64,000 nucleotides of DNA from Lyophyllum atratum (Eukaryota > Basidiomycota > Agaricomycetes > Agaricales > Lyophyllaceae): contig JACGCN010000002.1 of the NCBI GenBank assembly GCA_014905825.1, positions 1,364,001 to 1,428,000 of the forward strand, in the 5' to 3' direction. Both the position numbers and the translations under genes were made by a program. Below the pieces are notes generated by a model, which saw only the letters and a list, made by a program, of their open reading frames with translations, made no database searches and was not told the origin of the DNA. Shown here one piece after another: positions 1 to 10,831 of the stretch. Within the stretch, counting starts at the first letter, position 1; each line of letters begins with the position of its first letter.

Positions 1-1234
1 CTACGGGGGCCTTTATTGTTGTGGGCGGGTGAATAAGCACAGATCGTGAGGCAGCAGGGAAAACTGTGCCAGGAGGAAGTTGTTTGATGAGGGCGGAAAC
101 ATATTTGTGTTGGTAGTCATAAAGTGTGGAGAGATTTTTGGCCGCTGCCGACGTTCCTTGTGCGAGGAATTCTTGTTTTGCAGATATGAAGCATTCGAGA
201 GAATATACATATGATGAAGGGACTGAACTAAATATACGGATTTTCAGTTTATGGTCCTGTTAAGAGGTAATAGTATAATGGCTTACGCGTTTTGAGGCAT
301 ATAAGGGCATATCGAATAGACATCGCCGGATTTTGTGACTGCATATATGGTAAGAGGACCCCAGTCCGCTCTCCCTTTTCCCAGAGTAAACGAGGCCACC
401 TCTCTTTCCGAGGAGTCGGCTGCGAGGAACGAATTTGCCTTCTTTTCTGGTGTGAAAGTGAGGACTTGCTGGGGCTCCTCTGTGTCCACTGAGATGTCAT
501 ATTCTCTATGGTTCGATGAGAATCACCGACGGGAAGTCAATTATGGAGCCATACCTTAGTTTTCCATCCGTAGTCATCACCATGAGTGTCGAACCGGCCT
601 CTCCCCACGGGTGCCATTCAATTTTGGCGATAGGTGCTGCTGCACTTGACGCATGGTAGAATTGTCCGACTTGTACAGACCTGTTCAAAGGAAAATAAGA
701 AAGAATCACGGATACATGAGACGATCGGAACGCATACTTGCAATCCAATGTGTCAGGGACAAGTCTTACGAAGCCAGCCCGTGGTAAGACAATCACCGCG
801 ACCTGAAATGCGCCAGCGACAGCAAGTAGTTTACCACTCGGGTTCAGAGATATCTGATGTATCTCGAACTGTATGTTAGGCGTATGCAGAGTCTGTCCGC
901 CAATTTAGTTTATTGAACAAGAGGCCGAACGAACAACTCGTACCTTGTATGTCTGTCGTGTGCTTCGGTTGAGCTTTGCATCTCCCAGCGAAGTCATCCT
1001 AATTTCCCTTCCAGCGGCGACAATCAGGTCAGCATCCTTCAGCACCATGACCTGCCGCCGTCCGGATGGCGTTGGGCCATCCTCAGTTGGATCAACCTGC
1101 GTAAAACTAGGCAGGGTGTTGGACGAAAGCTCGAGCGATGTCTCTACACGCCCCGAGGGACCACCGAAGGCCTTCGGAAGGGAGAATATGGGATGGCCGT
1201 TGAGGGCATTGCTCCAGTCGTGGTCGGGATCCAT
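1..1234 (-). CDS. NUP82: Nucleoporin Nup82/Nup88, N-terminal part (runs off the window)
   Basis: Component of the cytoplasmic face of the nuclear pore, where it joins Nup159 and Nsp1 in mRNA export. Five exons join in phase: 944-1234, 738-892, 555-680, 287-505 and 1-227 (continuing beyond base 1). The start gives MDPDHDWSNALNGHPIFSL, matching the usual start of the family's beta-propeller. Family hallmarks seen are VGQFYHA, KIEWHPWGEAGSTLMVMT, SGDVYSICP and, in the last exon, LECFISAKQEF and QLPPGTVFP. The 57-base intron 681-737 restores an unbroken DCKSVQVGQFYHA. The C-terminal coiled-coil part lies outside the window. The gene is divergent from the proteasome alpha7 gene, with about 115 bases between start codons. 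Confidence 0.9.
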
Positions 1235-1349
1235 TTGTGTTGTGGAGAGAATGTACGGTTCGGGCGACGCGACTGATCAGGATATTCCCACGATCGACTG
1301 ACGCGTTTCCGCTGCTTGCGCGTCCTCCAACTTGCAAACACTCCCCGCC

Positions 1350-2415
1350 ATGACCTCCATTGGAACAGGATACGATCTTTCTGCTAGCACTTACTCTCCT
1401 GACGGCCGTATCTTCCAGGTTCGTCTCCTTCTCTATCTTGGCTTCCAGCTAATTGATCTACTGCCAGGTTGAGTACGCTAATAAAGCAGTCGAGAACTCT
1501 GGGTATGCTTCCACGATCGGCTTCCTCATTCACTGATACGAAATTGTACCCTCATATATAGCACGGCTATTGGTCTGCGAGTGAAGGATGGCATCGTCCT
1601 GGCGGTGGAAAAGCTAGTACACTCGAAACTCTTGGTTCCAGGAGCAAATCGGAGAATCCAGACGATAGACAGACATATAGGGCTGGTAGGCTTCACCCAA
1701 ATTTTGCTATATATCACTAGCGAACCTCTGTCTTTAGGCAACAGCAGGTCTCCTTGCAGACGGCCGACACCTGTCCAACCGAGCGCGGGATGAAGCTTCC
1801 AACTACCGTGACCAATATCGCCAACCTCCACCACTAAAGGTTCCGACCGTTAACCTTATTTATCCTACGAATCCTGTCTAACACCCATGCATAGACTATT
1901 GCAGATCGCTTGGGCCTCTACGTCCAAGCCTACACCCTGTACTCGTCCGTACGGCCTTTCGGTATCAGCACCATCCTGGGTGCAGTCGACAAGGACGGGC
2001 CTGCTCTGTATGTTGTAGAACCAAGTGGTGTATTCTTCGTAAGTTTTCTGATGCTGGTTTCATTATTACCCTGTTGCTAACTTGAGCGCCCAGGGTTATA
2101 ACGGCGCTGCCGTCGGCAAAGGTCGTCAGCTTGCCAAGACAGAGCTAGAAAAGCTCAAGCTTGCTGAACTGTCGACACGGGAAGCAGTCATGGAGGCTGC
2201 CCGGATGTGCGTTCCCCCTGCTTCCTGTCTTAACCATCGCTCATGTGATTATACTCAGCATCTACCTTGTGCACGACGATGCAAAGGAGAAAGAGTTTGA
2301 GCTCGAGATGTCATGGATCGGCGATGAAACTAACGGCGTCCACCTCCCCGTGCCGAAAGATCTGCACGCAGAGGCCGAGGCAGCGGCCAAAGCCGCCCTA
2401 GAGACCTTCGAGTAG
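1350..2415 (+). CDS. PRE10: 20S proteasome subunit alpha type-7 (PSMA3/Pre10)
   Basis: Structural alpha-ring subunit of the 20S core particle, which gates entry to the proteolytic chamber. Seven exons join in phase: 1350-1418, 1468-1502, 1562-1685, 1738-1839, 1895-2038, 2094-2206 and 2259-2415. The N-terminus [20 protein letters not shown] carries the proteasome alpha signature (YD.S...SP.GR.FQVEYA), and [18 protein letters not shown] follows. The C-terminus is acidic and Ala-rich ([16 protein letters not shown]), as in PSMA3. It is the first of three adjacent proteasome genes and converges with RPN12, with only about 134 bases between stop codons. Confidence 0.95.
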
Positions 2416-2549
2416 ATATCACCACCTGTTGCTTTCATCGTCTGTCTTTTGGGACTTGTATAATTTACAAAATGAGAAATATCCACACCACTGCCGAGTT
2501 TGAATCAGTGAACGGAAAGTGAAAAGGAAAGTAGATCTATCTATGTACA

Positions 2550-3622
2550 TTACACAATCTGCTCGAGTTCCCGGGCGTACGCTAAGTTCGCGGCGATGAG
2601 CTTCTCCTTTGGTATTTCCATCTGCTCCTCGCCTTTTCGTGCAAAGGTGATCGTGCCCCCTGTTAGATTGACTTGCCAACCCCGCTGCAAGAAACGAGTG
2701 AGTCCATATAAATATAAAAATAGCTCCGGCGGTATTTACCTGTTGCGCAAAGGTCAGCAGCTCGGACTGAGTAGTGAAGAACAGCAAAGTGGCAGCATCC
2801 TTCAGCGGCAGACTCTCATAAGCCGCCTCCTCGCAGCTCGCGATCTCATTTCTACACAAACACCACATTAGCACCTCCGCAACTAGAACAATTTACAAAA
2901 AAGGTAGAAAACGCACCTGATCGTGCCCATCAAGCTATCCACGAAGAACTTGTACTCTTCCGCGGGTGCCTCTTCGCGCGCGTTCCATACCTTGCTGTAA
3001 CTGCCCTCCATGAGCCAGCGCTCGAGGTTAACGGGGTGCGCGAGGAAAGGGTTGTCTGCGATGGCGTCCGCAGGGAGTGGGAGGCTCTCGAGCGTCGTGT
3101 GGAAGTCCGCAATACGGTTCTGGGTGAGCAGGCGGATAAGGTTTAGCCCGCGTATGGGGTACTCGCGCTTGGAGGGCGGAAGAATGTTGCTAAGTTGAAA
3201 TGATTTAAGTAGGTGTGTCGTGAGCGAGGGGAAGTAGGAAGACGGACCTGTAGTCGGTGTAGAAGGTTTGCAGCTGGGAGAAGTAGCGATCGAAGGAGGG
3301 GACGTCTTGTGTCCGGATACTCCAGAACGCGCCGATTTCGAGGATGTCGCCTGGGTTAGTGGGTCAGCTTGGACCTCTTTCGCAGAAGAGGGAACCCACG
3401 GGCGACAACGAGGTCTTCGAGATTTAGTTCTCCCTGGGGAAGCAGCAGCCCTGTTTCAATAAGTCCCATCTGTAGGTGGTATTGGATTAGTACTCTCAGA
3501 GAAGTGATAGAACATACCTTTAGTTGGGTGAGCAGTGTCCCGCATCGTTTGAGATCTGACGGACGAGCATTGAAAGAGCGTTGGAGGTCGTCGTAGAGAG
3601 ATTTGAGTTGGTGGGCGGCCAT
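2550..3622 (-). CDS. RPN12: 26S proteasome lid subunit Rpn12 (PSMD8)
   Basis: PCI-domain subunit of the 19S regulatory lid; in yeast its incorporation completes lid assembly. Six exons (3518-3622, 3400-3469, 3248-3350, 2917-3189, 2740-2851, 2550-2684) give 265 codons, close to the 274 residues of yeast Rpn12. Recognisable stretches are [38 protein letters not shown] text ahead of the PCI helices, and a C-terminal winged-helix part ending [16 protein letters not shown]. The gene shares a 114-base bidirectional promoter with the beta1 gene, and that promoter carries the palindrome at 3670-3679. Confidence 0.93.
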
Positions 3623-3669
3623 GGGAGAGATTGGATTATTAGGGGAGAGACAGTCCGACGCGTGGTCTT

Positions 3670-3679
3670 TGACGCGTCA
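3670..3679. promoter_or_regulatory. Palindrome TGACGCGTCA in the RPN12/PRE3 bidirectional promoter
   Basis: A perfect 10-base palindrome with a second ACGCGT 12 bases before it (3658-3663). It lies between the divergent start codons of RPN12 (3622) and PRE3 (3737). Its core is the MluI cell-cycle box known from ascomycete G1/S promoters. A regulatory role here is inference from position only. Confidence 0.35.
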
Positions 3680-3736
3680 GCTCTGTCCAAACTTGGCCAA
3701 CTTTTCGATCTCCCTCATCACTCTCCCCCAACCACC

Positions 3737-4741
<1,005 letters not shown>

Positions 4742-4865
4742 TGAGCAGCATGTACAGTAGAGGGAAGACCATCGATGACAATGCATTTATTAATCTCACT
4801 GCGAGCCCCAGTAAGAATGAATTAAATATTATCATACCCTATATTATGGGATTGCGGAGGTCGAT

Positions 4866-6260
4866 TCATCGATGCGGCAGTTCCCAATCCGCTGTCTTCT
4901 GCGACGCGACGTCCTCACCAGCATCTTCAAACATCCTCACTCTCCATAGGGCGATCGCCACTGCCGCTGCGTCCCCTCGCAGAATGGACTCCCCATCAGA
5001 ACAGAGCAGAAACGCGTGGCTCGCGGGTCCACCTCCTTCGTCAGGAGAATGCCGCGATAGACGCTCAATACCAAGCAGCCGGGTAAGAAGGGCATGAAGA
5101 GCCGCGCGTTGGGAACGCGCAGGAAACAGCGCGACACCATTGTACAGCGGGATTTGTTCCTCCGGCAAAACCTCATCTCCCAACGCGGGGTCCCATTCAG
5201 CTGGGGCTACGGGGTGGAGGGTACACAGTGGCAACACCATCTTGGGTGCGGCTGCAGTATCTTCTGGTTTTGGCGGTGCGGCGGACATGGACGGCTCTGG
5301 TCGCCTTTTGGTTATGGGGTCCTTTTGGAGTGGGGGAACGACGAGAACAGCGATGGCGTTGGGGTAGGGAATGGTGCCCTCCGTGTGGAAGGCAGCCCAC
5401 TCGTCACGAGAGAGGCGGCGGATGAGCCGTGATTTAAACTTGGGTTGTATGCCGCGGTCGAGGAGGAACTGCATCTGATCGGCGAGGAGTTCAAGTTCTT
5501 GGAGAACGCGTAGTCGGAGGAGATGTGCGATTTGGGAGGCAAGGAAGGGGTGGATACTTATACCTTTGGAGGCAAGTCGTTTGGCTTGGTATTCGGCGAG
5601 AATGGAGACGGAGGCTCTGTTGCAAAGGACATAGTTCGCCTTGTCTGACTTGCGGACGGTGTATTTGGAGTGCTGGAGACCGTCTGGGATGAGGGTCTGC
5701 GGTGCGGTGGCGCGTTTCGAGCCTGAGGGAGAGAGAGACGGAGGGAGGCGCATGGGAGCCAGGCGAATCAAAAAATCTGAAATGGGTTAGAATATTGAGT
5801 TTGGACTAGAGGAACGAGTGTACCGCTGGGAAGGTAGCGTTCGGTCGCCATGCATTGTCGTATGGGAGACGCCAGCATACGGACTAGGATAGTGGTTAGG
5901 GGTGTGTCGTGCAAACGAGGTTGACATACGGTATGGACTCGACCACCACTGCCGTTCGTGCTCGGTCATGGCCCTCGGACGATCATGACTGTCCTTTCTG
6001 TGCTTGACGCGTCTGGATAGACGGGGGCGGGGAGGGAGAGATTTATGGCGGACATAGACGCGCGAGGAGGTGATCGGGTTTGTCTCGTGCTGGTCAAGAA
6101 GAATGGACTTCGTATGATGTGCCGGGTGGAACGACGGGCGTGGTGGGACAGGCTTGTGCAATGACTCGCGTCCTCTACGCGGCAGCACGAACGGCGTCCA
6201 CGACGACGGCTCAGTGGAGCGCTCGATGGCTGTGAGCAGTCGTGGCAGGATGCGCGGCAT
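4866..6260 (-). CDS. Conserved fungal protein of unknown function, probably mitochondrial
   Basis: Three exons (5930-6260, 5824-5883, 4866-5776) give 433 residues. I chose the Met at 6260, which opens a basic, hydroxyl-containing stretch (MPRILPRLLTAIERSTEPS) that looks like a mitochondrial presequence; an in-frame Met at 6302 would add 14 residues. Splicing the small middle exon creates the motif SSPYLRMLASPIRQC, then LPSDFLIRLAPMR. This style of conserved segment occurs in fungal mitochondrial proteins, but I cannot name the family. A later block (GTIPYPNAIAVLVVPP) also looks conserved, and the C-terminal half is Pro/Ala-rich. It starts about 180 bases from the divergent oxidoreductase gene. 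Confidence 0.6.
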
Positions 6261-6436
6261 GCGATGAGTGCGGCCCGAAACCCGCGCACAACCTATCCTC
6301 ACAACCCCATGACCCCTATCACTACATATGGCTGCGGGCCTATATTACACCGCTATTCTGATCTATGGCCTCCCTTCTCTCTGGTACAAAAGCCATCTGG
6401 CGCAAGACATCCAAATCCAAAGATCTCCCAGCTACA

Positions 6437-8014
6437 ATGACGAAAAACGCTTTTGCACCTCCTTCAGAGGCAGTAACTCTCGCTGTCGTAGGCTGTGGAC
6501 AGCGCGGAAGCGTATGTTTCTTATACTTCCGCCTCCGTGCGCAGCATTGCTCATCTATAGTATAAGTCCTACACCAAATATGCTCTCGATTGCCCCGCGT
6601 ACCTCAAAGTTGTCGCCATCGCCGAACCGCGTCCCAACACTCAAGCCTCTTTCGCCAAACTGCACAATGTCGACAAGACTCTTGTCTTCGAGACATGGCA
6701 AGATCTACATGCTGCATCCGCAGAGACTATCAGCACTATCGGCAAACGCCTCGCAGACGCGGTCCTCATTGCTGTGCAGGATAGCATGCATCTCGAGGTT
6801 GCGCTTGCCTTTGCAGAGCAGGGCTACCATATCCTTTGCGAGAAGCCTATGGCGACCAGCTTGGAGGACTGCATCAAGATGGAGAACGCGATCAAGAAGG
6901 CCGGAACGATCTTTGGAATGGGGCATGGTAGGTCCATTCTCTATGACCCTTGAAATGGTTCTCATTTGCGGTTCTGTAGTGATGAGATACTCACCATACA
7001 GTCAGGAGATCACTGAGATCGTTCGCTCGCGCGCTCTTGGTGACCTCGTGAATGTTGTTCAGGTTGAGCCAGTAGGCTACTATCATTTTGCCCATTCCTA
7101 CGTGCGAGGCAACTGGTCTACGGAAGCCAAGAGCTCTTTCGCCCTTATGACCAAATGTTGCCAGTACGTCTACTTACGCTGCAAATCAGTGAAACGTTTA
7201 GGCTCATACCTACAGTGATATCGACATTCTCTGCCATTGGTTCTCACCGCGGACACCCTCACGCGTGTCGTCTTTCGGATCCCTCCAACACTTCCGCAAG
7301 TCCGCCAAACCGGCTGCAGCAGGTTCAGCAACGCGCTGCCTCGACTGTCCCGTGGAAAAGGAATGCCCATACAGCGCCAAGAAGAGTTAGTCATGCTTTC
7401 CCCACTTAATTGTGTTCTTTTCTTATCAGTTTCCAGTCTATCTCGACCCCGTATCGAAAGGCAATACAGGCTGGCCCGCCTCGCCCCTAGTAGACGGCAT
7501 CCCCGACATCGAGAACATCACCGACGCGCTCAAGACAGGACCCTATGGCAAGTGTGTCTACGAGAGCGACAATGACGTGTGCGACCAACAGGTCGTGAAC
7601 CTTGAGTTCTCAGACGGCACAACGGCCTCGTTCACGATGGTCGCGTACACATCCCTCATCTGCGACCGTCAGACGCGGTTGCACTTTACGCACGGCGAGA
7701 TCGTGGGTGATATGAATACGTTCACCGTCACGGACTTCCGGACACGCAAGACTACGACGCATCACCCAAAGAACGAAGGCGGGGGCCATGGAGGAGGGGA
7801 TCTGGGGCTTATCAGGACGTTTGTAGAGGCAGTTGCGACGGGGAGGCAGGAGCTGCTTGGGACGGATGTGGGGGAGGTGCTCAAGAGCCATCTGGCAGTG
7901 TTCGCAGCGGAAACCAGTCGGAAAGAGGGCAGAGTCGTGGATTGCGTCGAGTTTGAGCAGGAGGCGCGGAAGAAAGCAGATGGGGTTAAGAACGCCTCCG
8001 TAGCATCTCCGTAG
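6437..8014 (+). CDS. Gfo/Idh/MocA family oxidoreductase (first copy)
   Basis: NAD(P)-dependent sugar- or polyol-type dehydrogenase fold; the substrate cannot be read from sequence. Exons 6437-6511, 6567-6927, 6980-7163, 7216-7385 and 7437-8014 give about 455 residues. The Rossmann motif is AVVGCGQRG. The family EKP catalytic-lysine motif appears as ILCEKPMATS, followed by GHVMRYSPYSQEI. A Cys cluster CLDCPVEKECPYSA, common in one subgroup of these enzymes, precedes the C-terminal beta-sheet domain. The acceptor of intron 1 may lie six bases upstream, and an in-frame Met at 6365 would lengthen the N-terminus by 24 residues. Confidence 0.85.
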
Positions 8015-8209
8015 CATTGTAAACGTGACTGCGGTCAATTCAGTATACCATTACCAGGGCGAGAGATACCTTGTTTGACAGTCCTGTCAGGGATTGACTG
8101 CGCGCAGTGTTGCACAGTCCGTGCATGGCTGCGGGCGACTCAGCCAGTTTCTCTAGGAAAAGGCTTAAAGATGCGAGCCACATTAATTGAATCTAGCTGT
8201 ATGTACAAA

Positions 8210-9184
8210 ATGGCTGAAGAACAAATCCTGGAGCTCGGCGGGGGGAGAACAATAGCATACGCCCAGAGCGGACTCAATACCTCCAGCTCAATCGTCTTCA
8301 TCTTCTTTCACGGCGCCTTTGGCGTCGGTGATGCCTCGAATTCATCTCCTATACTTACCGCAAAGAACATCCATTTCCTCGCGCCCACCCTCCCAGGATG
8401 GGGCAACTCATCACCTACCCCAGCCGGGAAGGCATACCACGTTAGCCTAGCAGAGGATATCACAGCACTGCTCAAGCACCTCTACCCAGACGACAAGAGC
8501 TATACGCTCTACGTTTCTGGCCGGTCCTTCGGCACGGTAGCTGCACAGATGCTCTATGGCGCACCCTTCGACATCTTTCCGCCCGGACAGCACCTTGCAG
8601 GCTGCCTCATCCTCGCACCGCTCTCCCAGTTCCGCCACCACACAGACTATACCAAAACTATGGCGCTGCCGAACTACATGTCGATCGGTCCGCCCTCAAG
8701 GTGGATTCCATTTCAACTCATACAACGCGTTGCGGTGCTGGCGATCTCGGGTAAGGTGAAGACGCAGGCGAACGCAGAGAATTTTATCCGGGGACAATTG
8801 CTCGATAGCATGGACGAGAAGGAGCGGATGACGTTCAAGCGATGGAGGGAGGGTAAGGGCCGGACTGAGGAGGAGGTGATGAGGACGATGGCAGGGAATG
8901 CGGTGAGGAGCGTTGCAAAGACGTGGGCGGGGTTCAAGGAAATGTCGGATGTGGTTCATTCCGACTGGGGCTTCCGTCCCGACACTTTGGATACCGACCA
9001 CGCCCAGAGACCCATCCTCATTGTTGCCTCACCGGGCGACACCATAGCCCCCGATGCGATGGCCAAGTGGCTGGCTGCGACGTACAAGAACGCGAAGCTC
9101 AAGTCTATCTCCGGCGGTCACATCGCTTCTCTATATCACCAGGATAAAATCTTTGACGAGTTTCTGGACGGGGTCCAGGCATGA
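8210..9184 (+). CDS. Alpha/beta-hydrolase, tandem copy 1
   Basis: Intronless, 324 residues from the Met of MAEEQILELGGG; earlier in-frame Mets precede a region unlike the sister gene. The fold is shown by HGAFGVGDAS (oxyanion loop region), the nucleophile elbow SGRSFGTVAAQ, a candidate acid in SPGDTIAP and a candidate base in SGGHIASLYH. Length and order match a soluble alpha/beta-hydrolase with a lid insertion. The substrate is unknown. The next gene is a clear paralogue in the same orientation, also without introns, in a region where almost every other gene is intron-rich. Confidence 0.8.
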   Translation: MAEEQILELGGGRTIAYAQSGLNTSSSIVFIFFHGAFGVGDASNSSPILTAKNIHFLAPTLPGWGNSSPTPAGKAYHVSLAEDITALLKHLYPDDKSYTLYVSGRSFGTVAAQMLYGAPFDIFPPGQHLAGCLILAPLSQFRHHTDYTKTMALPNYMSIGPPSRWIPFQLIQRVAVLAISGKVKTQANAENFIRGQLLDSMDEKERMTFKRWREGKGRTEEEVMRTMAGNAVRSVAKTWAGFKEMSDVVHSDWGFRPDTLDTDHAQRPILIVASPGDTIAPDAMAKWLAATYKNAKLKSISGGHIASLYHQDKIFDEFLDGVQA

Positions 9185-9716
9185 GAATCACTACCATATA
9201 CATACCATATAATTCCGTTACTGCGTCTTCTCTAACGTCCCTTACTTACAATTTTACCCGCCAGTTCCAGTTACCGGTTACCCACCCCCCACTGGCCTCC
9301 CGGTACTTTGGCCAGCCCTCCTGTTAAGTCACTGATGAATGTGTAACAGCTGCTCGCGGAACTGATCAATACCTATAGTTATGAAATGGCATCTGTCCAG
9401 CTGCTTCCCATGGCCGCCTCAGAGCCCAAAAGTAGACTGAGAACGTTCTGGGGCGAGTCGAGTCACGTACAGTACAATATCAAACCGATCTCTAAGTACA
9501 CGATCTTGGGGAATCGTCGATGCATCATGATCTACTTCCGTTTCGAGGGTCCTCAGGGAAAGCCCTTCGGGTCTGGAACCAAGTAAGGCAAGCCCTGCTG
9601 TGGCGTGACTGCTGCTCTCCCCAGACGCCCACATATAAACCACTTGCTTGTGTGGCCCTCGAGAACCTTCTTGCAGCTGTTTTGGTCGGTCCCTTTCTGA
9701 GGTGCTGCCTGCACCC
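9185..9716. other. Intergenic spacer between the paired hydrolases
   Basis: I find no supported gene. Short open frames here lack family motifs and do not splice to neighbours. The region presumably holds the 3' end of copy 1 and the promoter of copy 2. Confidence 0.5.
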
Positions 9717-10703
9717 ATGTTGCATGTCGAAGATAAAACCCTCGTGCTGCCAGACGGCCGCACCCTCGCCTACGCTGACAATGGGAACACGTCCAGCTCA
9801 TCCCTGGTCCTCTTCCTCCATAGCGCCTTCAGCGTAGGCGATGCATCACGTCCCCCGCGTGTCCTACTCGAACGGAACGTCCACTTCGTCGCACCCTCCC
9901 TCCCAGGCTGGGGCCGGTCCAGCCCCGTCCCTTCACGCTCCTCCTACGCAACCACCCTCGCCTCAGACATCACGGCGCTAATTACGCATCTCCACCCCCA
10001 GACCTCGCACAAACTACGGCTGTACCTCTGTGCGCACTCCTTCGGCACGGTCCCCGCGCAGATGCTGTACGGCCTCCCCCACCACACGTTCCCGCTCGGC
10101 CGCCAGCTCGCGGCCCTCGTGCTCCTCGCGCCGCATTCGCCTCCGCACTGCCACGCGGGGTACGGGCGCGCCATGACGTGGCCGGGATACATCATGGCCG
10201 GCCCCCTCGCGCGTTACATGCCTTTCAACCTCGTCATGCACCTCGTGCGGGTACTCATTGCGGGCCAGTTTTCCTCTGAGCTTACCGCAGAAGCCTTCAT
10301 GCGCAAAAGCATGGTGGCGGCAATGGACGAAGAGGAGCGCGATATGTTTGTGCAGTGGAAGGAGGAGCAGGGGGTGAGCGAAGGTCAGTTCGAGCACGAG
10401 GTGGGACGAAACGCGTTTCGGAGCGTAACACACAGCTGGCGTGGCTTTCTGGATATTCCGGCCATATACCACTCGGGCTGGGGACAGTTCTTCCCACCAA
10501 ACATCGAAAGTGGGTGTCCTGTGCTTGTCGTCTCCTCTCAAAATGATTACACGGCCCCGGCGGCGATGGCACAATGGCTCGCAAGCACTTACCAATCCGC
10601 GCGACTCAAAAATATACAGGGAAGCCATTTCTCTGCCTTCTTCCACCTGGACGACATATGGAACGAGGTCTTCGGGATGGAATCATCACTATTTGACAAC
10701 TAG
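9717..10703 (+). CDS. Alpha/beta-hydrolase, tandem copy 2
   Basis: Intronless paralogue of the upstream gene, 328 residues from the Met of MLHVEDKTLVLPDGR. It shares HSAFSVGDAS, APSLPGWGRSSP, PAQMLYGLP and the lid segment with copy 1. The nucleophile elbow reads CAHSFGTVPAQ, so the first position of the usual G-x-S-x-G is Ala. The candidate acid is in SSQNDYTAP and the candidate His in QGSHFSAFFH. Third-position GC looks clearly higher than in copy 1, which suggests the copies are not recent. Substrate unknown. Confidence 0.8.
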   Translation: MLHVEDKTLVLPDGRTLAYADNGNTSSSSLVLFLHSAFSVGDASRPPRVLLERNVHFVAPSLPGWGRSSPVPSRSSYATTLASDITALITHLHPQTSHKLRLYLCAHSFGTVPAQMLYGLPHHTFPLGRQLAALVLLAPHSPPHCHAGYGRAMTWPGYIMAGPLARYMPFNLVMHLVRVLIAGQFSSELTAEAFMRKSMVAAMDEEERDMFVQWKEEQGVSEGQFEHEVGRNAFRSVTHSWRGFLDIPAIYHSGWGQFFPPNIESGCPVLVVSSQNDYTAPAAMAQWLASTYQSARLKNIQGSHFSAFFHLDDIWNEVFGMESSLFDN

Positions 10704-10831
10704 AACAGAAGCGCAAGTCGCTTGGTAAAAACATCGGATTTCCATTCGTACAAATCGAGCAGATACAGGATATAAATCGAGCACATAGCACGGACTAAGT
10801 AATTTGCATGTAAATAGAGCAATAGACATAA

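Noticed and set aside
6328..7218. 296-codon open frame on the plus strand
   Set aside because: It lies in another frame of the first Gfo/Idh/MocA gene and reads through two of its introns; the sister frame carries all the conserved motifs.
10014..10646. 210-codon minus-strand open frame
   Set aside because: It is opposite the second hydrolase in GC-rich sequence, where antisense frames stay open by composition.
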